From the NCBI RefSeq assembly GCF_033898525.1, contig NZ_JAXAFJ010000002.1, forward strand, positions 310,001 to 374,000: a stretch of 64,000 bases of DNA, in the 5' to 3' direction. This document shows positions 7,771-17,524 of this stretch, piece by piece; within the stretch, counting starts at the first letter, position 1; each line of letters starts with the position of its first letter. Position numbers and translations under genes: made by a program. This DNA is from Flaviflagellibacter rhizophilus. Its GTDB lineage: Bacteria; Pseudomonadota; Alphaproteobacteria; Rhizobiales; Methylopilaceae. The notes beneath the pieces are model-generated. The model was not told the DNA's origin. It worked only from the letters and a program-made list of their open reading frames with translations, and searched no databases.

Positions 7771-8358
7771 ATGAGAATTGCCCTGATCGGGTCGCGCTGG
7801 TTCGGCGCGGAGATGCTGAAGATCGTCCACGCCCGCGGCTACGACTTCCATGTCGTGGCGCCGGACGCGGAGGACCGCCTCGCCCAGACGGCGGTGGAGC
7901 TCGGCGCGCCGCTGTCCCTTCACACCGGCAAGCGACGCGTGACGCATGACCACCTGCCCGGCGAGTTCGACGTCGTGGTCGCCGCCTACTCCCATGCCTT
8001 CATCCCGCTCGACAAGGCGCCGATCTCCATCGGCTACCACCCGTCGCTCCTTCCGCGTTGGCGCGGGATCGCGTCGGTGGAATGGACAGTGAAGGCGGGC
8101 GACGCCGTTGCTGGCGGCAGCGTCTATCACCTCACGGACGAGATGGATGCCGGCGGCATCGCCGCGCAGGATTGGTGCTTCGTGCTGCCCGGTGAGGATG
8201 CCGGCAGCCTGTGGCGGCGCGAGCTCGGCCCGATGGGCCTGCGCCTGCTTGCACAGGTGATCGACGAAATTGCGCAAACCGGCACCTGCCGTGCCGAACC
8301 GCAGGACGAGCGATTCGTGACGCTCGCCCCCCGCATCAAGGAAGCAGAGAGCGCCTGA
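7771..8358 (+). CDS. Formyltransferase-family protein
   Basis: The 195-residue protein consists only of the formyltransferase N-terminal catalytic domain, without the C-terminal tRNA-binding domain of Fmt. The core reads MRIALIGSRWFGAEMLKIV (first strand), IGYHPSLLPRWRG, AGGSVYHLTDEMDAGGI and then a C-terminal helix. In Fmt and PurN the loop is N-x-H-x-S-LLP; here His and the later Asp (MDAGG) are kept but the Asn position is Gly. The family transfers formyl from 10-formyltetrahydrofolate to amines. Being too short for Fmt, it may formylate an amino sugar or small amine. It converges on the glycosyltransferase operon with 3 bp between stops, but is on the opposite strand. Confidence 0.78.
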   Translation: MRIALIGSRWFGAEMLKIVHARGYDFHVVAPDAEDRLAQTAVELGAPLSLHTGKRRVTHDHLPGEFDVVVAAYSHAFIPLDKAPISIGYHPSLLPRWRGIASVEWTVKAGDAVAGGSVYHLTDEMDAGGIAAQDWCFVLPGEDAGSLWRRELGPMGLRLLAQVIDEIAQTGTCRAEPQDERFVTLAPRIKEAESA

Positions 8359-8361
8359 GCG

Positions 8362-9444
8362 TCAGGCGTCGGCCATGCAACTGGCGAGGATACCCGCCAG
8401 TTGCCCCGCCCGCGCCGTTCCTGTGTGGCCTTCCAGGATGATGCCCCGTGCCACGCCCGCCATCTCCTGCCTCTCCGCTTCGCCGGTTTCCTCCAGCATG
8501 CGGACCACATCCTCGCTGCTACCCGCGATGAAGATGGCTTCCGGCTCCGGCAGGAGCTCGGTAAGCCCCTCCCAATAATCACTGATGATCGGCGTGCCGC
8601 AGGCGCCTGCCTCGAAGATGCGCACGCTGGGCGACCATCCCGCGGCGATCATGTCCTGCCGCGTGATGTTCAGCGTAAAGCGCTGCCGTCCATAGAAGGC
8701 GGCGTGCTGCTCCGGCGGCAGGTGCTCGATGCGCTCCACATTCGCCGGCCACTCGATGCTGGCGGGGTATTGCGGCCCGGCGACCACGAAGCGCCGGTCC
8801 GGCATCCGCCGCGCGGGTTCGATCAGCAGCCGCTCGAGACCGGGCTGACGGTCATCGCTGTAGGTGCCGAGATAGCCGAGATCCCAGTGCGGCTCATAGC
8901 CGGTCGGTGCGTAGCGGGCCTCGTCGACGGCGCAGTAAAGCGCCTCGGCCCGCTGTGCTCCATATTCCTGTTCCAGTCGCTGCAGTGTCGGCCCGCCAGT
9001 GAAGGACAGGTACACGCTGAAGCAGGGGATGACCTGCGGGCTGACATATTCGAAATCGCCGCGCGCGAGCTTCGCAAGCGTCACCGGCGTGTCGATGTCA
9101 TAGAACGCGGTGACGCCGCGCGCGGTGCGGAACACATATTCCGCAACGGCCACGCCTTCAGGCACGTATGAACCGACGATGACCGCATCCGCATCGCGGA
9201 TAGCCTCTGCCCAGCGCGAGTGCAGTTCAGCCAGATCGGCGTAGAGCGCCAGCCGGCAGAAATCCGGTTCCGGCAGGTCGCGATGCGCGGAGTACCAGGG
9301 CACGTCGCGTTCGAGGAACAGCACGTCGTGGCCCAGCGCGTGGAGCCCCCGCACCAGCGCGCGATAGGTCGTGGCGTGCCCGTTGCCCCAGGCGGAGGTG
9401 ATGGACAGGCCCAGAATGACGATGCGGAGCGGCCGCGTCGTCAT
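8362..9444 (-). CDS. CgeB-like glycosyltransferase (third of three tandem copies)
   Basis: This 360-residue GT-B protein resembles the CgeB/COG4641 group. The N-terminal Rossmann domain contains a serine/glycine-rich first loop, GLSITSAWGNGHATTYR, and GHDVLFLERD. The C-terminal nucleotide-sugar-binding domain contains LGYLGTYSDDRQP, LNITRQDMIAAGWSPSVRIF and EAGACGTPIISDYWEGL, the last in the place of the donor-binding Glu loop of family 1/4 enzymes. It shares its N-terminal pattern with the two genes upstream, so the three are probably tandem paralogues. The start overlaps the upstream stop as ATGA. The acceptor and donor cannot be read from the sequence. It is the last gene of the operon. 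Confidence 0.8.
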   Translation of the reverse strand: MTTRPLRIVILGLSITSAWGNGHATTYRALVRGLHALGHDVLFLERDVPWYSAHRDLPEPDFCRLALYADLAELHSRWAEAIRDADAVIVGSYVPEGVAVAEYVFRTARGVTAFYDIDTPVTLAKLARGDFEYVSPQVIPCFSVYLSFTGGPTLQRLEQEYGAQRAEALYCAVDEARYAPTGYEPHWDLGYLGTYSDDRQPGLERLLIEPARRMPDRRFVVAGPQYPASIEWPANVERIEHLPPEQHAAFYGRQRFTLNITRQDMIAAGWSPSVRIFEAGACGTPIISDYWEGLTELLPEPEAIFIAGSSEDVVRMLEETGEAERQEMAGVARGIILEGHTGTARAGQLAGILASCMADA

Positions 9445-10535
9445 GCCGGCGTCGGCTCCGCCTTGGCGTCGCGCATCGCGCGCAGCAGCCGGTGCACCTC
9501 CTGCGCGCGGCTGGCATAGGTGTGGTCACGCAGGACGCGAGAGAGCGCGGCTTTGCCGATCTCATCAGCGCGTTCGCGCGTCAGACCCGACATGATCTCA
9601 CCGACATCCCGGCCATCGCGCGCAACCAGCACCTCGGTGTCCGGCTCCAGGAACATCTCGAGCCCCGTCCAGGCATCGCAGATCAGGCAGGCACCCGCGC
9701 CGGTGGCCTCGAAGACGCGGGTCGGAGGCGAGAAGCCGGTCGCGGCCATGCTGTCGCGGTTGATGTTCAGCACCGCCATCGGCGAGCAGTTGAAGGCGTT
9801 GTGGTCGCCCGTGCCGACATGGCCGATATAGCGGACATTGTCGGGCATGTGCTTGTCGCCCCAGCCCGAGCCGCCGAGCAGGAACGACTTTTCCGGGATG
9901 CGGGCGGCGGCGTCGAGGAAGAAGTCCTCCACCCGCTTCTCGCGGTCTGGAAGCCGGTTGCCCAGGAACGCGAGATCCACCGAGAAGCGGCTGTCTGCCG
10001 GTACCGGATGATGCGTCTCGGGATCGAGGCCGTTGTAGATCGGGTGCACCGCCCGCGCGCCGAGCGCGGTATAGGCGTCGATGACCGGCTGCCCGCCGCC
10101 ATAGGTGCACACCGCATCGAGCGAAGGCAGCGTCACGCGCAGCGGATGCGCGGCGTCGGGCTGGATCTCGGCAAGCGTGGCAGGCGCATCCACGTCCCAG
10201 TAGATGCGGATGGCGTCAGACCGGGCAGCGGCCATGGTCTGCACCAGCAGTTCGTTGTCGAACACGCCCACGCCGCTGGCTTTCACCACCACGTCGTAGT
10301 CGGCGGCTTCCGCCGTGACCCGCGCAAGGGCTTCCTCGGTTGCGTCGTAGACCACCACGCGGCACCAGTCCGGCGGGTCCATGTCGCGGTTCTTCTGCCG
10401 GTCATAAGCGTCCGGCTCGTAGAACGTGACATCGTGGCCGAGCAGCGCCATCTGCTTCAGCAGGCCGCGGTAATAAGTGGCCGCCCCGTTCCAGTAGGAG
10501 GACAGCAGGCTCGATCCGTAGAAGGCGATGCGCAT
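9441..10535 (-). CDS. CgeB-like glycosyltransferase (second of three)
   Basis: This is a 364-residue GT-B glycosyltransferase of the CgeB/COG4641 type. It starts MRIAFYGSSLLSSYWNG and has ATYYRGLLKQMALLGHDVTF in the first Rossmann domain. The second domain has LAFLGNRLPDREKRVEDFF, NVRYIGHVGTGDHNAF, LNINRDSMAATGFSPPTRVF and EATGAGACLICDAWTGLEMF. Such enzymes modify spore coat, flagellin or polysaccharides in other bacteria, so the fold alone does not give the substrate. Its start codon shares one base with the upstream stop (TGATG), and its 3' end overlaps the next gene by 4 bp, so it is firmly in the operon. Confidence 0.8.
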   Translation of the reverse strand: MRIAFYGSSLLSSYWNGAATYYRGLLKQMALLGHDVTFYEPDAYDRQKNRDMDPPDWCRVVVYDATEEALARVTAEAADYDVVVKASGVGVFDNELLVQTMAAARSDAIRIYWDVDAPATLAEIQPDAAHPLRVTLPSLDAVCTYGGGQPVIDAYTALGARAVHPIYNGLDPETHHPVPADSRFSVDLAFLGNRLPDREKRVEDFFLDAAARIPEKSFLLGGSGWGDKHMPDNVRYIGHVGTGDHNAFNCSPMAVLNINRDSMAATGFSPPTRVFEATGAGACLICDAWTGLEMFLEPDTEVLVARDGRDVGEIMSGLTRERADEIGKAALSRVLRDHTYASRAQEVHRLLRAMRDAKAEPTPA

Positions 10536-11656
10536 CAGGCGGTTTCCATGCGGTCGTTGCGGGCGGGCGCGTTCCCGATGCTGTCGAGAACAGCCAGCAG
10601 TTCATCCACTCGGTGGGCACAGGTGTGCCGCGCGAGAACGGTTTCCAGTCCGCTGGCAGCAAGGGCTGCGGCAAAATCCGGCTCCGCGATCACGCGCTTC
10701 ATGGCGCTTTCCATCTCGCCGCCATCGCGGACGAACAGGAAGTCCTCGCCCGCACGAAACAGCCCCTCGCTGTCCGACCATGGGGCCGAGATCAGCGGGA
10801 TGCCGCAGGCCAGTGCCTCGAACATGCGGATGGTGGGAATGCCGGGAAGCGACTGCGTATAGGGCCGGCGCGGCACATGCACCGTCATGCGGTGGCGGGC
10901 ATAGACCTCCGGCACCGAGGCGCTGGCCACCCAGCCGCGATAGTCGATGCCGGCATCCGCCAGCGCGGCCAACGCGTCATGCGGGTAGCGCACGCCGTGT
11001 ACCGTGCCGGAGAGCCCGAGCCGCTTGACGGGTTCGATCAGGAAATCGCGCAGTTCCTCACTGCGTTCCCCGTCGCCCCAATTGCCGATCCAAACGAGAT
11101 CGCGCTCCGGCTCGATCTCCGGGCGGGGATGGAACAGCCTGACGTCGGCGGCCTCGTGCCAGGTGAAGACCCGGCGACCCCAGCCACGGCGCAGATAGAG
11201 CTCGCGCAGCACCTCGCCGAAAGCAAGCACGCCGTCATATCCGTCGAGGTCCAGCCCGCCGATCTCGTGCTCCTCGGAAACGGCACGATGATGCGTGTCG
11301 TGGAACAGCAGCGTGAACTTCGCGCCATCGCGGCGCATCCGGCCAAGATCGGCAATCAGCGCCGGATCGGTCCATTCATGGACCAGCACCACATCCGCGC
11401 CGTCCAGTGCAGCTCCGTGATCGAACCCCGCCCCATAGGTCTGCGACGTCAGCTCCGGAAAGCTCTTCGCGAACCAGTCCAGCGCCACGGGTCCGTTCTG
11501 CTCGATCAGGTTGGCGCGGCTCCAGCCATCGGCGGGTTCCATCGCGAGCGTCTCGTGGCCGCGCGCTTGCAACTCGCGCAGCACGCCGCGCAGGAAGTGG
11601 GCGTTGCCGTGGTTCCAGTCGGAGACGAGCGAATGGGTGTAGAGGACAAGGCGCAT
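10535..11656 (-). CDS. CgeB-like glycosyltransferase (first of three)
   Basis: The 373-residue GT-B protein begins MRLVLYTHSLVSDWNHGNAH and has the same general layout as the next two genes: GHETLAMEP in the N-domain, LVWIGNWGDGERSEELRDF at the start of the C-domain, and MTVHVPRRPYTQ with IRMFEALACGIPLISAPW at the predicted donor-binding loop. It is the most diverged of the three. It follows the GT4 gene after 3 bp. The specificity is unknown; by context it adds a sugar to the same glycan as its neighbours. Confidence 0.78.
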   Translation of the reverse strand: MRLVLYTHSLVSDWNHGNAHFLRGVLRELQARGHETLAMEPADGWSRANLIEQNGPVALDWFAKSFPELTSQTYGAGFDHGAALDGADVVLVHEWTDPALIADLGRMRRDGAKFTLLFHDTHHRAVSEEHEIGGLDLDGYDGVLAFGEVLRELYLRRGWGRRVFTWHEAADVRLFHPRPEIEPERDLVWIGNWGDGERSEELRDFLIEPVKRLGLSGTVHGVRYPHDALAALADAGIDYRGWVASASVPEVYARHRMTVHVPRRPYTQSLPGIPTIRMFEALACGIPLISAPWSDSEGLFRAGEDFLFVRDGGEMESAMKRVIAEPDFAAALAASGLETVLARHTCAHRVDELLAVLDSIGNAPARNDRMETA

Positions 11657-11659
11657 GGA

Positions 11660-12796
11660 TCAGGCCGTCTGGAGTTGAACGGGAGCCGGAACGCGCTGCA
11701 CTGCTTCGGCATATACCGCGAGCGTGGCGTCGGCCTGTGCCGAGAGGTTGTAGCGCTGCGCCCGATCATGGGCGGCGTGGCCGAGGCGCTGACGCTCGTC
11801 CGGATCATCTGCGAGCCGGTCGATCGCCGCCGCAAGTGCGGCCGCGTCCCGCGCCGGAACGAAGACGGCGGCGTCGCTCCACAATTCGCGGAAGCTCGCG
11901 ATGTCCGATAGCACAAGCGCGGAGCCGCCCAGTGCAGCTTCCAGCACGGCCAGCCCGAAGGGCTCGTAAAGCGCCGGGGACACGAAGATCGGCGCCGAGC
12001 GCACGAGCCGGGCCATGTCCGGCCGCGAAAGATGTCCCACGGGCTGGGCGTGCGTTGCCTCGCGACGTTCTCCGCCCGGGCCGTTCAGTGCTCCGGCAAT
12101 GCGGATCGGCCAGCGGCAAAGCCCTGCGGCCTCGTCGAGCGTGGCGAGGTTCTTTGCGTCGTCCCACCAGCGCCCGGCGGCAAGGGCGAAAGCGGCTGGC
12201 GAAGGAGCCCCAGTGTCGGCGATGCCGGCAGACGCGTTGTGCACGGTGTGCAGGTAATCGATGTGCCCATACGCGGCACGGATGCCGGAGGCATGGGCAC
12301 GGCTTGGCGCGATCACCGCATCGGCACGCTGAAGCCCGGCACGGGTGGCCGCCAGATGCCAGCGCCAAGCTTGAGGAAACGGCTCGTCGCCGCGCACCAT
12401 GTTCCACCAGGTCGCGAGGCAGGAATGCGCCGCGACCACCACGGGCTTGTCCGTGGGAATGTCGACGGCCTGCGTCGGCAGGTTGAGGTGGAGGAGATCG
12501 ACGTCGAGTTCAGCAGCCAAAGCCGCCAGCCTCGGCGGGATCGTGGCTATGTCAGCCTCTCCCGCGTCGGCCATCCAGTCGAGGCTTCCGCCGAGCACGA
12601 CGAGTTGCACTCCGCCGATGGTGCGGACTTCCGCCTCAAGGTCGGGGGACGGCGGCGGCCCCATGACCACCAGCACCGTCTCCACACCGCGCTCCGAGAG
12701 ACTGCGGCAGAGATCGACGGCGTAGCGCCACACGCCGCCGACGGCATCCACCGTCATCATCACCCGGCGAGGCGTGGGCGTCATCACGAGGCGCAT
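11660..12796 (-). CDS. Glycosyltransferase family 4
   Basis: This 378-residue protein is a retaining GT-B glycosyltransferase of family 4. The N-domain has MMTVDAVGGVWRYAVDL, a form of the glycine loop that binds acceptor and phosphate, and HLNLPTQAVDIP. The C-domain contains IRIAGALNGPGG and the EX7E motif in EPFGLAVLEAALGGSALVLS, which binds the nucleotide sugar. An ATG 12 codons in (at MMTVDAVGG) is an alternative start. It lies 13 bp after the upstream epimerase gene and 3 bp before the first CgeB-like gene. Confidence 0.88.
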   Translation of the reverse strand: MRLVMTPTPRRVMMTVDAVGGVWRYAVDLCRSLSERGVETVLVVMGPPPSPDLEAEVRTIGGVQLVVLGGSLDWMADAGEADIATIPPRLAALAAELDVDLLHLNLPTQAVDIPTDKPVVVAAHSCLATWWNMVRGDEPFPQAWRWHLAATRAGLQRADAVIAPSRAHASGIRAAYGHIDYLHTVHNASAGIADTGAPSPAAFALAAGRWWDDAKNLATLDEAAGLCRWPIRIAGALNGPGGERREATHAQPVGHLSRPDMARLVRSAPIFVSPALYEPFGLAVLEAALGGSALVLSDIASFRELWSDAAVFVPARDAAALAAAIDRLADDPDERQRLGHAAHDRAQRYNLSAQADATLAVYAEAVQRVPAPVQLQTA

Positions 12797-12809
12797 GCCA
12801 CGAGACGCA

Positions 12810-13880
12810 TCATGCTGGCTGCTTCAGCAGATTTGCCTGGCGCACGATGCCGATGATGTCGCTGTGCTCTTCGATCCAGCGCGCCAGATCGCGCAGGCCC
12901 TCCCGCCAGCCGGTGCGGGCGGTCCAGCCGGTCTCGCCCTGCAGGCGGCGGGTGTCGGCCACGAAGAACAGCTGGTCCCCGGCGCGCCAATCGGAATAGC
13001 TGACATTGAGCGGCTTGCCAGTGATGCGTTCGATCTCGGCCAGCATCAGCCGCAGGCTCACGGCGTTGTCGGCCCCGCCCCCGAGATTGAACACCTGCCC
13101 CTTCAGGCGGTCGATGTCCGACAATAGCGTGCGGTAGGCCGCGACGGCGTCGGAGACGTGCAGCACGTCCCTCACCTGCCGGCCATCGCCATAGATGGTG
13201 ATAGGCTCGCCGCCGAGCGCGCGAATTAGGAAGTGCGCCACCCAGCCCTGGTCCTCGGTGCCGAACTGGCGCGGACCATAAATGCAGCTCATGCGCAGCA
13301 CGGCCGTGCGCAGGCCAAAGGTGCGCGTGTAGTCCAGCACATACTGGTCGGCCACGCCCTTGGAGCAGCCATAGGGCGTCGCGAAGTCCAGCGGCTGCTT
13401 CTCGGAAATGCCGTAGGCGCGGATCTCCTCGTCGGCCGGGATGTGGCGGTCGTCCTGCGGCACCATCTCCACGTTGTCGAGATGGCCGTAGACCTTGTTC
13501 GTGCTGGCGAAGATCACCGGCGTCTGGCCGCCATGGCGGCGCACCGATTCCAGCAGGTTCAGCGTGCCCTGCCCGTTGATCGTGAAATCGTCCTCGGGCG
13601 ATTCAAGGCTCGTCGTCACCGCCACCTGGGCCGCCAGATGCACCACGGCGCTGGCTTCGCGCACCGCATCATCGAGCGCCTGCTTGTTGCGGATGTCCTC
13701 GATGCGGGCCGTGACGCGGTTGCCGTAGCGGTCCTTCAGCCATTGCAGGTTCGTCTCGACACCCCGGCGCGCCAGCGCGTCGTAGATGATGACTTCATGG
13801 CCGTCGCGCAGCAGGCTGTCGGCCAGATTGGAGCCGACGAAACCCGCACCGCCCGTGATCAGAACCGGGCCAGCGCTCAT
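12810..13880 (-). CDS. NAD-dependent sugar-nucleotide epimerase, CDP-paratose 2-epimerase-like
   Basis: The protein is an extended short-chain dehydrogenase of 356 residues. It has the NAD-binding GGAGFVGSNLA (about 9-19), FASTNKVYG, in which Asn replaces the commoner Ser-Glu of SSEVYG, and the catalytic YGCSK (YxxxK). RMSCIYGPRQFG and VRDVLHVSDAV match the substrate-binding region. The STNKVYG block and overall length resemble CDP-paratose/CDP-tyvelose 2-epimerases, but no CDP-sugar synthesis genes are present, so the substrate may differ. It overlaps the preceding gene by 4 bp. Confidence 0.82.
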   Translation of the reverse strand: MSAGPVLITGGAGFVGSNLADSLLRDGHEVIIYDALARRGVETNLQWLKDRYGNRVTARIEDIRNKQALDDAVREASAVVHLAAQVAVTTSLESPEDDFTINGQGTLNLLESVRRHGGQTPVIFASTNKVYGHLDNVEMVPQDDRHIPADEEIRAYGISEKQPLDFATPYGCSKGVADQYVLDYTRTFGLRTAVLRMSCIYGPRQFGTEDQGWVAHFLIRALGGEPITIYGDGRQVRDVLHVSDAVAAYRTLLSDIDRLKGQVFNLGGGADNAVSLRLMLAEIERITGKPLNVSYSDWRAGDQLFFVADTRRLQGETGWTARTGWREGLRDLARWIEEHSDIIGIVRQANLLKQPA

Positions 13881-14983
13881 ACCACCAGTCCCCGGGCCTC
13901 AAGCTCCTTGCGCGCATCGCGGGCACGGTCCGTCGCCTGCTGGCGGGCCACCCACTCGGCCAGTTCGCCCAGCTTGTCGGAAAGCTTGTATTGCGGCTTG
14001 AAGCCCAGCACGCGCTCGGCCTTGGAGAGATCGCCGAAGCAGTGCCGGATATCGCCGGAGCGTGCCTCGTTCAGGATCTCCGGCTCGATCTCGCGACCCA
14101 TGGCGCCGGCCAGCAATTGCCCGACCTGCTGCACCGTGTGCGGCTCGCCGGCGCCGATGTTCATGGTCTCGCCATTGGCCTCGGGCGTGTTCATGGCCAG
14201 CTGGAAGGCGCGCGCCACGTCGTCGACATGGACGAAGTCGCGCATCTGCTTGCCGTCCTCGAAGATCATCGGACGCTCGTGGTTCAGCAGCCGCGACGCG
14301 AAGATGGCGAGCACGCCGGTGTAGGGGTTGGACAGCGCCTGCCCCGGGCCGAACACGTTGAACAGGCGCAGCGCCACGGCGCCCATGCCATAGGCGCGGG
14401 CGGTGATCAGCACCTCCTGCTCCTGCACGAACTTGGTCAGCGCGTAGATCGAGGACAGCGAGATTTGCTTCGTCTCGTCCGTGGCGATGGGCGTCAGCGG
14501 CTCGCCATTCGGGCCGACAGGATCCCAGGTGCGGGATTTCACCTGATCGCCGGTGCGCACCGCGTTTTCCACGCGGGTGCCGTGCGGCGTCACATACAGC
14601 CCCTCGCCGTACACGCTCATGGAGGATGCCACCACAATGCGCTCGACGGGCTTCGCGATCAGTTCCTGCAGCAGGTTGGCCGTCGCTAGATCGTTGCCGC
14701 CGACATAGCGCTCGATCTCGTACATGCTCTGCCCGACGCCGACCTCGGCGGCGAGATGGTAGACCGCGTCCACGCCGTCCACGGCGCGCGCCGCGACATC
14801 GCGGTTCCGCAGGTCGCCCTGGATGAATTCGACATGCTGGAGAACGTCCGCGCGCGGCTGTCCCCCATGGACCTGCTCGACGAGGCTGTCGACCACCCGG
14901 ATCTCATGACCCTCGTCCAGCAATTGCCGGCACAGATGGCGGCCGATGAAGCCGGCACCGCCGGTGACAAGATATCGCGCCAT
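13877..14983 (-). CDS. NAD-dependent sugar-nucleotide epimerase/dehydratase
   Basis: This is a 368-residue extended SDR with GGAGFIGRHLC (about 8-18), HLAAEVGVGQSMYE, SSMSVYGEG and the catalytic YALTK. An insertion of roughly 40 residues between SVYGEG and YALTK (around ENAVRTGDQVKSRTWDPVG) is a feature I associate with dTDP-L-rhamnose 4-epimerase-like proteins. The end, KLGELAEWVARQQATDRARD, looks helical. It lies between the decarboxylase-like gene (12 bp upstream) and the paratose-epimerase-like gene. It probably interconverts a hexose or deoxyhexose nucleotide for the downstream glycosyltransferases; the substrate is inferred. Confidence 0.8.
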   Translation of the reverse strand: MARYLVTGGAGFIGRHLCRQLLDEGHEIRVVDSLVEQVHGGQPRADVLQHVEFIQGDLRNRDVAARAVDGVDAVYHLAAEVGVGQSMYEIERYVGGNDLATANLLQELIAKPVERIVVASSMSVYGEGLYVTPHGTRVENAVRTGDQVKSRTWDPVGPNGEPLTPIATDETKQISLSSIYALTKFVQEQEVLITARAYGMGAVALRLFNVFGPGQALSNPYTGVLAIFASRLLNHERPMIFEDGKQMRDFVHVDDVARAFQLAMNTPEANGETMNIGAGEPHTVQQVGQLLAGAMGREIEPEILNEARSGDIRHCFGDLSKAERVLGFKPQYKLSDKLGELAEWVARQQATDRARDARKELEARGLVV

Positions 14984-14995
14984 AAGTCCCGCTCC

Positions 14996-16018
<1,023 letters not shown>

Positions 16019-16344
16019 CGGGTGTATTCCTCGGATACTGGCGGGAAAATCAGAGACGGTCCTGCGCCGGGTTGACGGTCCAGCGTTAAGTGTTGCGGCG
16101 CAAGGACTGCGCCCGACACTGTCCAGCTTGTTGGCGGCGCCCTACCTCGGTCGGACATTCGCCAACTGGTCAAACTTCTTCATCTTCTTCTTTGTTCCCG
16201 CACCTCTGGCAGGACAGGCTTTCTGCGGAATCGCGCAGCCTCGCGTTGCACCGGCTCAGTCTGGTCATGTCATGTTCTTGTTGTCTACAAGCGGTGCCAA
16301 CCCGCGTCTGGCCTGGTGAATCGCCGGGCGTCTCAGGAGGATCC
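16019..16344. promoter_or_regulatory. Divergent promoter region, glycan operon and inositol-phosphate synthase
   Basis: These 326 bp separate the two divergent transcription units and hold no convincing gene. They must contain both promoters, but I find no strong -35/-10 pair; TTGACG near 16071 lacks a good -10. A pyrimidine-rich stretch lies near 16177-16200. CTTGT-N5-ACAAG at 16277-16291 is an inverted repeat with 5-bp arms that could be an operator. AGGAGG lies 5 bp before the synthase ATG. Confidence 0.5.
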
Positions 16345-17463
16345 ATGTCGATGAACGGGCAGGCCCTAGACGGGCAGCAGCCGCGCCGTACCGGCGGTGA
16401 AGTCAGGGTAGCCCTTGTCGGGGTGGGAAATTGCGCCTCTTCGCTCGTGCAGGGCGTGCAGTTCTACCGTGACGCGTCGGACAATGAGCGCGTGCCCGGC
16501 CTGATGAATGTGCGGCTCGGCGGTTATCATGTCGGCGATATCCGGTTCGTCGCGGCCTTCGACGTGAATGCCGAAAAGGTCGGACAGGACCTCGCGGACG
16601 CCATTGGTACGAAGCCGAACAATACGATCCGCTTTGCCGATGTGGACAAGCTCGGAGTAACCGTGCATCGCGGACCGACGCTCGACGGCCTCGGCTCGTA
16701 TGTGAAGGAAGTCATCGCGGAATCCGACGAACCGCCAGCCGATGTTGGTGCCATTTTGCGGGAAACGGGCGCCGACGTTCTGGTGTCCTACCTGCCCGTC
16801 GGCTCGCAGAAAGCCACCGAATACTACGCCGAGCAGGCGCTTGCCGCCGGCTGCGCGTTCGTCAACTGCATCCCCGTCTTCATCGCCTCGCAGCCGGAAT
16901 GGGTGCGCCGCTTCGAGGAGAAGGGCCTTCCCATCATCGGCGACGACATCAAGAGCCAGGTTGGCGCCACCATCGTCCACCGCGCTCTGGCCAACCTGTT
17001 CCGCGAGCGTGGCGTGCGGCTCGACCACACCTACCAGTTGAACGTCGGCGGCAATCTGGACTTCCGCAACATGCTGGAGCGCGAGCGGCTGGAATCGAAG
17101 AAGCTGTCCAAGACCCGCGCCGTCACCAGCCAGATCGACCACGAACTGTCCAACGACGACGCCCACGTCGGACCGAGCGATTTCGTACCATGGCTCACCG
17201 ACCGCAAATTCGCGTTCATCCGGCTCGAAGGAACAAGCTTCGGCGACGTGCCGCTGAGCGTGGAACTGAAGCTGGAGGTATGGGACTCGCCCAATTCCGC
17301 CGGCGTGGTCATCGATGCCGTGCGTTGCGCCAAGCTGGGTCTGGACCGCGGGGTGGGCGGTGTCCTGGCCGGCCCATCGAGCTACTTCATGAAGTCTCCG
17401 CCCGTTCAGGTCACCGACAACGAGGCGCGGGACGCGACCGAGGCGTTCATCGCCGGCGCCTGA
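16345..17463 (+). CDS. Inositol-3-phosphate synthase
   Basis: The enzyme converts glucose 6-phosphate to inositol 3-phosphate with internal NAD redox. The 372-residue length fits the short bacterial/actinobacterial group (COG1260) rather than the long eukaryotic one. Landmarks are VALVGVGNCASSLVQG (NAD-binding loop, about 24-39), DVLVSYLPVGSQKATEYY, FVNCIPVFIAS, GDDIKSQVGAT, and NVGGNLDFRNML, part of the active site. The ATG at 16345 has AGGAGG at optimal spacing. Upstream in-frame ATGs exist but lie in the intergenic region. Inositol synthesis is uncommon in Proteobacteria, so its position head-to-head with a glycosyltransferase operon suggests that inositol is built into the product of that locus. 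Confidence 0.9.
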   Translation: MSMNGQALDGQQPRRTGGEVRVALVGVGNCASSLVQGVQFYRDASDNERVPGLMNVRLGGYHVGDIRFVAAFDVNAEKVGQDLADAIGTKPNNTIRFADVDKLGVTVHRGPTLDGLGSYVKEVIAESDEPPADVGAILRETGADVLVSYLPVGSQKATEYYAEQALAAGCAFVNCIPVFIASQPEWVRRFEEKGLPIIGDDIKSQVGATIVHRALANLFRERGVRLDHTYQLNVGGNLDFRNMLERERLESKKLSKTRAVTSQIDHELSNDDAHVGPSDFVPWLTDRKFAFIRLEGTSFGDVPLSVELKLEVWDSPNSAGVVIDAVRCAKLGLDRGVGGVLAGPSSYFMKSPPVQVTDNEARDATEAFIAGA

Positions 17464-17524
17464 TTTCGTACGCCATGCGTCCATTGCCGGTCTCGTGCGT
17501 TGATGCACGCAAAATGGCGGGGCA

